22,072 nucleotides of DNA. Origin: JBFWIW01 sp050253535. GTDB taxonomy: Bacteria; Bacillota; Clostridia; Oscillospirales; Oscillospiraceae. The notes beneath the pieces were generated by a model. It ran no database searches. It had not been told where the DNA came from and worked only from the letters and a program-made list of their open reading frames with translations. Shown here piece by piece: positions 1 to 5,572 of this stretch. The DNA is taken from NCBI GenBank assembly GCA_050253535.1, contig JBFWIW010000052.1, positions 1 through 22,072 of the forward strand, given 5' to 3'. The translations under genes and the position numbers were made by a program. Position 1 is the stretch's first letter. Each line of letters begins with the position of its first letter.

Positions 1-150
1 ATCGTTGTACAAAATAACTCCGCAACAGCTGAGGAAAGCGCGGCTTCCAGCGAAGAGCTCGCAAGTCAGGCCAATATTTTAAAAGGAACCGTTGCGCTAT
101 TCACGCTTAAGCGTGAAGACGCCGGCACAGCCGCCGAAAACGTTTTATAA
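1..150 (+). CDS. Methyl-accepting chemotaxis protein, C-terminal end (partial)
   Basis: The reading frame is open from base 1 and encodes 49 residues ending in TAA. The segment VVQNNSATAEESAASSEEL is the typical end of the cytoplasmic signalling hairpin of methyl-accepting chemotaxis proteins, rich in Ala, Ser and Glu with the heptad pattern of the coiled coil. The receptor's signalling domain works with CheA and CheW at the inner face of the membrane. The tail after LKGTVALFTLK is short and shows no CheR-tethering pentapeptide. The 5' part, including any sensor domain and membrane segments, lies outside the window, so the ligand cannot be inferred. Transcription runs into a strong hairpin about 20 bp downstream. 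Confidence 0.88.
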   Translation: MVVQNNSATAEESAASSEELASQANILKGTVALFTLKREDAGTAAENVL

Positions 151-170
151 TTGTAATAAGGTATAAAAAT

Positions 171-220
171 AAGAGGCTGCTGTAATCCGGATAAATATCC
201 GGATTACAGCAGCCTCTTTT
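171..220. terminator. Bidirectional intrinsic terminator between the chemotaxis gene and spoIIR
   Basis: Bases 171-192 pair perfectly with 197-218 (22 bp, 4-nt AAAT loop). On the plus strand the stem ends in TTTT (217-220). On the minus strand it runs into a T-rich stretch (complement of 160-172). It sits between two convergent genes, the chemotaxis receptor and spoIIR, so it probably ends both transcripts. Confidence 0.9.
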
Positions 221-223
221 CAC

Positions 224-823
224 TCAGAATATCGCCATTTTTATTTTCTCGTATATCTCGATGGACTTGAATTTTATAACATATCCCTCGTTCTCCCCGG
301 TTATGAGCTTTTTTTCATCATCCGTCAGACTGACTGCGGCCGCGCCCTGATCGATGGCTGCCTCTGTACAGATCGGCGGGAAGACAACACACCACCAATT
401 ATGCCCTTCGCCCTCGCCTATGACGATACGCAGGGATTCATATTCTCCCGCGGGGAGTGAGAATGTGTCATAGTCCCTCGTCGGGAAATCCTCGTTTTTA
501 AGCGTCACCGTAACATCATCCGAAACGCCCGCTTCATTTACAACAGCGGAGGCGGCCTCCCTGAGTATATCCTCGTTTTCCGAGATGATCGTAAGCGCCT
601 CTTCCCTGTCGGTCGTGCCCGAGAGCATCATAGAAAGCTCGGAGAGCACCTTATCCCGTACTTCGAGCTTAAGCGCCTGATCCTCTTCTGAGTCCGACGC
701 CGCGACGACGTGCAGTCTAATTAGCTTGTCCGAAAGCTCGGACTGTTCCCTGTCAAGTGCATAAGCGCACACTATGCAGACAGCAACGAGGAATAATATC
801 CCCGCTTGTATCCATTTTCGCAT
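224..823 (-). CDS. spoIIR: Stage II sporulation protein R (SpoIIR)
   Basis: This encodes 199 residues and matches the SpoIIR family, the forespore-made signalling protein that crosses into the intermembrane space and triggers SpoIIGA to process pro-sigma-E in the mother cell. The protein opens with one hydrophobic export segment (about residues 5-22). The diagnostic family stretch IRLHVVAASDSEEDQALKLE follows, and a WWCVVFPPIC segment lies in the C-terminal half. I chose the ATG at 823 because AAGGAGG lies 5 nt upstream; a longer frame to 877 has no such site. The length is usual for the family. It follows ispE on the same strand after 124 nt, so it may have its own forespore promoter. I could not find a convincing one. 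Confidence 0.92.
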   Translation of the reverse strand: MRKWIQAGILFLVAVCIVCAYALDREQSELSDKLIRLHVVAASDSEEDQALKLEVRDKVLSELSMMLSGTTDREEALTIISENEDILREAASAVVNEAGVSDDVTVTLKNEDFPTRDYDTFSLPAGEYESLRIVIGEGEGHNWWCVVFPPICTEAAIDQGAAAVSLTDDEKKLITGENEGYVIKFKSIEIYEKIKMAIF

Positions 824-947
824 TTTTGCCTCCTTATTAAGCAGAAAAACGGCCGGTAATATGTAACTTACGTTCATATTATCGACCGCAAAAAAAGTTT
901 TTAAACATTAAGCATAACACGCTGATACGAACCCGCATTTGAGAGCG

Positions 948-1829
948 TTATACTTCTATGGCAAGCATAGGGACATTTTTTGTTATAAAACATTCCGAAT
1001 ATAAAGTGGAAAGCTGCGAATAGGCGGCCTCTGCGTCCTCTTTTTTCTCAAATATTCCGAAAACGGCGGAACCCGTTCCGCTCATGGCGGCACCGCGCGA
1101 AGAGTGGTCGTAAAGGACGCTTTTTATGACATCTATCGTCTCACGCTTCTGGCCCAGCACATCCTCGAAAACATTGTATAGTCTGCGCACAATCCCGGCG
1201 AAATCAGCGTCCTTAAGCGCGGAAAGTATTCCGTCCGTATCAGGTCGGAGCTTAATAGCGTCGCATTTTATGCGGGAAAACAGCTCAGGCGTAGAGATGG
1301 AAAACTGGGGCTTGCAGATGACTATAAAACAGTCTGGAAGCGGCGGGAGCGAAGTCAGTATCTCGCCCTTTCCCTCGGCAAGGCTCGTCCCGCCGGATAT
1401 GCAGAACGGTACGTCCGCCCCCGCGGAGAGTCCCATTGACTCGAGGTCCGCCTGCGAAAATTCAGTGCAAAAAATCCGGTTAAGTCCTCGCAGAACAGCA
1501 GCAGCGTCCGCGCTCCCTCCGCCAAGCCCCGCACACACCGGTATTCGTTTGTTAATTATTATATCTATGTCAAAATCAGAAATGTCGGCGGCACTCAAAA
1601 AGATACGCGCAGCCCTGCCCGCTATATTCCCCTCGTCACCCGGGAGAAATGGTTTATCCGTACGGACCCGCACGGAGCTCTCACCGTCTTTGACAGCTAT
1701 CTTCACATCGTCGCATAGCGAAACCGTCTGCATCACCATGCGCATCTCGTGGTAGCCGTCAGGCATTTTTGAGATGACGTCGAGCGAGAGATTAAGTTTT
1801 GCGTAAGCGTACTCAGTAATAGTTCTCAT
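948..1829 (-). CDS. ispE: 4-diphosphocytidyl-2-C-methyl-D-erythritol kinase
   Basis: IspE phosphorylates the 2-hydroxyl of CDP-methylerythritol in the cytosolic MEP route to isoprenoids. The 293-residue length is normal. The start reads YAKLNLSLDV, with the catalytic-type Lys at residue 11. The GHMP-kinase ATP loop PVCAGLGGGSADAAA is at about residues 97-111, and the catalytic Asp is in GLSAGADVPF at 139. A C-terminal GHMP motif, AMSGTGSAVFGIF, is also present. Its ATG overlaps the stop of apgM by 4 nt (ATGA), and GAGGT lies just upstream, so translation is probably coupled. It belongs to the lrp-aminotransferase-apgM-ispE unit. Confidence 0.95.
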   Translation of the reverse strand: MRTITEYAYAKLNLSLDVISKMPDGYHEMRMVMQTVSLCDDVKIAVKDGESSVRVRTDKPFLPGDEGNIAGRAARIFLSAADISDFDIDIIINKRIPVCAGLGGGSADAAAVLRGLNRIFCTEFSQADLESMGLSAGADVPFCISGGTSLAEGKGEILTSLPPLPDCFIVICKPQFSISTPELFSRIKCDAIKLRPDTDGILSALKDADFAGIVRRLYNVFEDVLGQKRETIDVIKSVLYDHSSRGAAMSGTGSAVFGIFEKKEDAEAAYSQLSTLYSECFITKNVPMLAIEV

Positions 1830-3055
1830 TTTACCTCAAACAGCATCGACATTAACGCGACCCCAGCCGAAACGGTTCTGCCGCGAAGTCCGTTTTCCTC
1901 GGAGTAAGGCAGTTTCGAGCCGTTTTCCTTTCTGCTGTCATAGAGAATGTAAGGCACCGCGCCGCCGTCGTGTCCTCTTGTGGAGGTGAGCGTCTTATGA
2001 TCGCTCAAAATCAGCATACGGTAATCATATCCCACCTCACGGAGCATTCCGACAAGAGGGGCTAAGACGCGTTTGTCAATATTTTCGATGGCCTGGATTT
2101 TACCTTTCAGGTCACCATTATGGGTGCATTCGTCCGGCGCCTCGACATGTATGGCCACAAAATCATCGCTTTTGAGCGCCTCAAGCGCCGCCCGTGCCTT
2201 GCCCTCGTAATTCGTCTCCAGTTCGCCTGTGGCCCCTTCAACGGATATCATTTTGAGTCCTGCAAGCGCGGCTATGCCGTGGCACAGAGGGACTGCGGAG
2301 ATGACGCCCCCGCTTTTTCCGTAGTTTTCGATAAAGTTCGGCAGGGCAACGGCCGTACCCTCTGCCCAGAACCATATGCCGTTTGCCGGAAGTTTTCCCT
2401 CCGCCCGGCGGCGCATGTTTATCGGGTGCCTGTCCAGTTTTTTATGCGCGAGCTCCATCAGCTCGAGAAGTACCTTTGCATTCTCGCACCCGGAAGGCAT
2501 GAGAGGCCCTATTACTTCGCCGAGGTGGTCGTGTGGCGGGATAAGCCTTATGCCCTTAATATCCGCCTTCTGCACGGCGATGTGCCGGAAGGAATAGGCT
2601 CTGTTCACGATCAGGTGCGCCTTTTCAGAAAGTGCAGAGAATTCCGGCTCGCTCATAAGCCACGTGATTATATCATAGGAATCCTGTCCTTCAATTGAGC
2701 CGGCGTTGTGTGACAGTATCTTCTTCTCAAAAAACGGCTTGTCCGAATCCTCATATGCAACCATATTGCAGCGATAGGCCGCGTCACCCGGCTCTAGTTT
2801 TATGCCTGTGGCGGCAGCCTCCAGCGGCGCTCTTCCCGTATAACAGAAATTGGGGTCGCAGCCCATTATTGAGAGTATAGCCGTATCGCTCCCCGCAGGA
2901 AGCCCCTCGGGAACATTGAACACGCTCCCGAGCTCACCGTGCTCGGCGAGATAATCCATGGTCGCGATGTCTGCAAACTGTAGCGGCGTCTTTCCGCCGA
3001 GCTCGATAACGGGATCATCGGCCATACCGTCGCCTATAACTAGGATATATTTCAT
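1826..3055 (-). CDS. apgM: 2,3-bisphosphoglycerate-independent phosphoglycerate mutase, archaeal type (ApgM)
   Basis: This is predicted to interconvert 3- and 2-phosphoglycerate in glycolysis. The 409 residues match the ApgM/COG3635 group rather than the longer GpmI type. It opens MKYILVIGDGMAD, with the metal-binding Asp at residue 9. The phosphorylated Ser sits in LPAGSDTAILS (Ser56). The second metal site is visible as APDECTH (Asp308, His312), ILSDH (Asp352, His353) and GHDGGAVPY (His362). The ATG is preceded by GAGGAG, which overlaps the stop region of the upstream aminotransferase gene across a 13-nt gap. Its stop overlaps ispE. Some members of this group have been annotated as homoserine kinases by position near amino-acid genes; the residues seen here do not favour that. 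Confidence 0.92.
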   Translation of the reverse strand: MKYILVIGDGMADDPVIELGGKTPLQFADIATMDYLAEHGELGSVFNVPEGLPAGSDTAILSIMGCDPNFCYTGRAPLEAAATGIKLEPGDAAYRCNMVAYEDSDKPFFEKKILSHNAGSIEGQDSYDIITWLMSEPEFSALSEKAHLIVNRAYSFRHIAVQKADIKGIRLIPPHDHLGEVIGPLMPSGCENAKVLLELMELAHKKLDRHPINMRRRAEGKLPANGIWFWAEGTAVALPNFIENYGKSGGVISAVPLCHGIAALAGLKMISVEGATGELETNYEGKARAALEALKSDDFVAIHVEAPDECTHNGDLKGKIQAIENIDKRVLAPLVGMLREVGYDYRMLILSDHKTLTSTRGHDGGAVPYILYDSRKENGSKLPYSEENGLRGRTVSAGVALMSMLFEVK

Positions 3056-3068
3056 AGGGCTACACTCC

Positions 3069-4235
3069 TCAGAGTTTTTTTAAAAAACGCTCCAGTCTGG
3101 TAAGCGCTTCAGTTATATTATTTACCGATGAGGCATAGCACATCCTGACGAAACCCTCGCCTCCCTGGCCGAAAGCTGTCCCCGGAATGACGGCGACTTT
3201 TTCCTCCAGAAGGAAATTTTTGCAAAAATCCTCAGATGTCATGCCCGTCCTCATTATACTCGGGAACACATAGAATGCGCCCTTCGGCTCGAAGCAGTCA
3301 AGCCCGATTCCCTTCAGTCCATCAAGGAGGTAGCATCTGCGGTGGTCGTACTCCTTGCGCATGGATGCTATGTCCTTGTCGCCGTTTTTCATTGCCTCTA
3401 TGGCGGCATACTGGCTCGTCGTAGGGGCGCACATGATTGCATACTGATGTATCTTCATCATCTGTGTAATAAGTTCGGCTGGGCCGCACACATAGCCCAT
3501 ACGCCATCCTGTCATAGCGTAACTTTTTGAAAATCCGTTCACAACGAGTGTGCGCTCGTACATACCGGGAATATTAGCAATAGATGTATGGTGTATGCCA
3601 TAGCTCAGTTCGGCATATATCTCGTCTGAAATCACCATTATGTCCGTACCTCGGAGCACGTCGGCTACCGCCTCGAGGTCGTTTCTCTCCATAACGGCAC
3701 CGGTCGGGTTGTTTGGGAAGGGCAAAATGAGGACCTTTGTCCTCGGCGTTATCGCGGCACGGAGCTCCTCAGCCGTGAGGCGGAATTCGTTTTCAGCCTT
3801 AGTTGTGACAAATACCGGAACTCCCCCTGTAAGTGATACGAGAGGCCCGTAGCAAACGAAGGAAGGCTGCGGAATAATGACCTCGTCTCCCGCATTAACG
3901 AGTGCGCGCAAGGAAATGTCTATACCCTCGCTCCCGCCGACAGTCACTATCATCTGCTTGTCATATCTGTATTCGAGATCGAAGCGGCGCTTCAGATAAG
4001 CTGATATTGCCTTTCGCAGCTCAGTCATACCCGCATTCGACGTATATTTTGTAAAACCCTTTTCGAGCGAATACACACCGGCATCCCTTATATGCCACGG
4101 AGTGACAAAATCAGGCTCGCCGACACCCAGAGATATAGCGTCGTTTATATCCTCAAGTATGTCAAAAAATTTCCTGATGCCCGACGGTTTCAGGCATTTT
4201 ACGCCGTCGGATAATACATTATTATAATCGATCAT
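3069..4235 (-). CDS. Class I/II PLP-dependent aminotransferase
   Basis: This is a 388-residue fold-type I aminotransferase of the aspartate/aromatic group. Visible landmarks are SLGVGEPDF near the substrate pocket (about 35-43), NNPTG with the PLP-contacting Asn at 176, SDEIYAEL (Asp204, Tyr207) and the PLP lysine in SKSYAMTGWRMG (Lys237, followed by Arg245). A C-terminal Arg in EGFVRMCYA is the usual carboxylate anchor. The substrate cannot be read from sequence; aromatic, Asp and Ala donors all occur in this group. The ATG overlaps the stop of the lrp-type regulator by 4 nt and has GGAGGAAAGG upstream. That makes it likely that the regulator controls the gene and responds to a related amino acid. 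Confidence 0.9.
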   Translation of the reverse strand: MIDYNNVLSDGVKCLKPSGIRKFFDILEDINDAISLGVGEPDFVTPWHIRDAGVYSLEKGFTKYTSNAGMTELRKAISAYLKRRFDLEYRYDKQMIVTVGGSEGIDISLRALVNAGDEVIIPQPSFVCYGPLVSLTGGVPVFVTTKAENEFRLTAEELRAAITPRTKVLILPFPNNPTGAVMERNDLEAVADVLRGTDIMVISDEIYAELSYGIHHTSIANIPGMYERTLVVNGFSKSYAMTGWRMGYVCGPAELITQMMKIHQYAIMCAPTTSQYAAIEAMKNGDKDIASMRKEYDHRRCYLLDGLKGIGLDCFEPKGAFYVFPSIMRTGMTSEDFCKNFLLEEKVAVIPGTAFGQGGEGFVRMCYASSVNNITEALTRLERFLKKL

Positions 4236-4711
4236 ACGAATAAAAGCCTTTCCTCCTGCTCGGGCGCAACTGAGAAAGCGCGGTGGTTCTCTTTATATTT
4301 TTTTAGTATAAAGTGCGTCGCCGTCGAGGTCACGCCATCTATGGTGGCGAGATGCTCAAAAACGAAATGCGATATTGCCTTCATCGATTTGCCGGAGATA
4401 TGGACGGCAAGGTCATATGCGCCCGACATCAGGTAAAGACTCTCTACCTCCTCGTACTGGAAGATGCGTTCAGCTATGCGGTCATACCCATCGCCTCTCT
4501 GCGGGGATATCTTTACCTCTATGAGCGCCGTAACGTTTTCGTCGCTTGTCTTGTCCCAATCCACGATAGCGCTGTAGCCTAAAATTATGCCGTCTGCTTC
4601 GTACTGTGCTATGAGTTTTTCAACTTCAGCCGTGTCACTGCCAGTCATTGCAGCAATCTGTCCGGCATTGTATCTTCCGTCCTGTTCAAGGAGTCTTAAA
4701 ACTTCGTTCAT
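4232..4711 (-). CDS. Lrp/AsnC family transcriptional regulator
   Basis: This encodes 159 residues. The N-terminal winged-helix DNA-binding part (about 1-55) contains the pattern LLEQDGRYNAGQIAAMTG and a recognition helix around SDTAEVEKLIAQYE. It is followed by the linker YSAIVDWDK and an RAM-type ligand-binding domain (about 63-145) with the glycine-containing turn LMSGAYDLAVHI. Members form dimers or octamers that bind amino acids or related acids. The start is well supported by AGGAGG 6 nt upstream of ATG. It is the first gene of a leftward unit that continues into the aminotransferase with a 4-nt overlap. A tandem 9-bp repeat covers its own -10 box, consistent with autoregulation. Confidence 0.93.
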   Translation of the reverse strand: MNEVLRLLEQDGRYNAGQIAAMTGSDTAEVEKLIAQYEADGIILGYSAIVDWDKTSDENVTALIEVKISPQRGDGYDRIAERIFQYEEVESLYLMSGAYDLAVHISGKSMKAISHFVFEHLATIDGVTSTATHFILKKYKENHRAFSVAPEQEERLLFV

Positions 4712-4738
4712 GCTGTGCCTCCTGTCGAAATATTTTTT

Positions 4739-4756
4739 TCGATTATATCGATTATA
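4739..4756. repeat. Tandem 9-bp direct repeat over the lrp promoter
   Basis: TCGATTATA occurs twice head to tail, at 4739-4747 and 4748-4756. The second copy includes the complement of the -10 hexamer of the leftward promoter. The position suits an operator for the adjacent Lrp-type regulator; this is inference from location only. Confidence 0.5.
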
Positions 4757-4778
4757 CTATAGACTGTAATTTTTTCAA
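4751..4778 (-). promoter_or_regulatory. Sigma-A-type promoter of the lrp-aminotransferase-apgM-ispE unit
   Basis: On the minus strand TTGAAA (4778-4773) and a perfect TATAAT (4756-4751) are separated by 16 bp. The -10 lies 40 nt upstream of the regulator's ATG, in a very AT-rich stretch. The match is close to consensus. Confidence 0.7.
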
Positions 4779-4860
4779 ACATCAATTTACAAATTTACGT
4801 TTTAAGGAGATATTTTGTTATTACGGATAAAAAACACACTGTGATTTTTCTTTTTGCTGT

Positions 4861-4868
4861 GCTATAAT
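4861..4868 (+). promoter_or_regulatory. Candidate extended -10 promoter for the rightward DUF378 gene
   Basis: A perfect TATAAT at 4863-4868 is preceded by TG at 4860-4861 (TGC-TATAAT), an extended -10. The -35 region is poor. A second perfect TATAAT at 4882-4887 also lacks a clear -35. Either could drive the genes beginning at 4981. Confidence 0.35.
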
Positions 4869-4980
4869 GCTCCTGATTTAGTATAATGCACTTTGTACGG
4901 TTTTACCTATAGTATCCCACTGGCGTATATTCCTTTTTTTTTCGGGCATATTAGTCCCGTAAGAAAAGGAGGAATGATTT

Positions 4981-5193
4981 GTGATAATGGACAGAATTGC
5001 CCTTGTACTTGCGATTATCGGCGGCCTTAACTGGGGTCTCGTCGGGATATTCAGGTTTGATCTGGTCGCATATCTCTTTGGTGGGCAGACCTCTTCGGTC
5101 AGCAGAGTCGTTTACACGCTGGTTGGCCTCGCCGCTATCTGGTGTATTTCTCTCCTGTTCAGGCAGACCGAGACCGGCACCGATAACGCATAA
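4981..5193 (+). CDS. Small DUF378 family membrane protein
   Basis: This encodes 70 residues with two predicted membrane segments (about 4-30 and 41-60). The IGGLNWGLVGIF signature of the DUF378 family is at about residues 13-24. The function of the family is unknown; members are short integral membrane proteins widespread in Firmicutes. I take the GTG at 4981 as the start because AAGGAGG ends about 8 nt before it. The in-frame ATG at 4987 is an alternative two codons in. It is the first gene of a rightward group and is followed after 67 nt by another small membrane protein. Confidence 0.85.
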   Translation: MIMDRIALVLAIIGGLNWGLVGIFRFDLVAYLFGGQTSSVSRVVYTLVGLAAIWCISLLFRQTETGTDNA

Positions 5194-5260
5194 AGTACCT
5201 TCTCCGGGCGGATTATATCCGCCCTGTACATAAGGAATATACTTGAAAGGCGGAATCCGC

Positions 5261-5530
5261 GTGACTCCTCTATCTATTTATCTTCTGGTAATAAACATCG
5301 TCTCCTTCATTATGATGGCGACAGATAAAATTAAGGCTATCTACCATAAGCGCCGGATAAGTGAAAAGGCTCTCTTTTTGATGATAATAATCGGCGGCTC
5401 ACTGGGCGGGCTCTTCGGGATGTACATATTCAACCATAAAACGAAGCATAAGAAGTTTTTTATAGGCGTCCCTGTTATAGCGATAGCACATATTGTGCTG
5501 TTTATTCTTTATTTTAAATACTGTCTCTGA
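5261..5530 (+). CDS. Small DUF1294 family membrane protein
   Basis: This encodes 89 residues from a GTG at 5261. The protein matches the DUF1294 family. It has an N-terminal membrane segment, then the conserved ATDKIKA and RRISEKALF stretch, then GGSLGGLFGMYIFNHKTKHKKFF, here read as a glycine-rich turn followed by the conserved basic His-Lys segment (about residues 50-70). A last membrane segment is at the C-terminus. Family function is unknown. The GTG has GGCGGA 6 nt upstream and gives a start at the usual family position. An in-frame TTG at 5243 with AAGG upstream would add six residues and cannot be excluded. Confidence 0.8.
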   Translation: MTPLSIYLLVINIVSFIMMATDKIKAIYHKRRISEKALFLMIIIGGSLGGLFGMYIFNHKTKHKKFFIGVPVIAIAHIVLFILYFKYCL

Positions 5531-5572
5531 TGCCGCCATTGGCGACATCACTACTCGTATGGTGAAACAAAT

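Noticed and set aside
877..886. A sigma-F-like -10 element (GTCGATAATA on the minus strand) upstream of spoIIR
   Set aside because: It resembles the -10 consensus with one mismatch, but no acceptable -35 lies at the right distance, so I did not annotate it.
1126..1755. A 209-codon plus-strand frame inside ispE
   Set aside because: It is rich in Ser/Pro/Arg with no family match or ribosome binding site and is a shadow of the GC-rich ispE codons.
5529..5549. A GATGCCGCC/GGCGACATC hairpin over the DUF1294 stop codon as a terminator
   Set aside because: The stem is short with one mismatch and is not followed by a T tract; read-through into the activase gene is likely.
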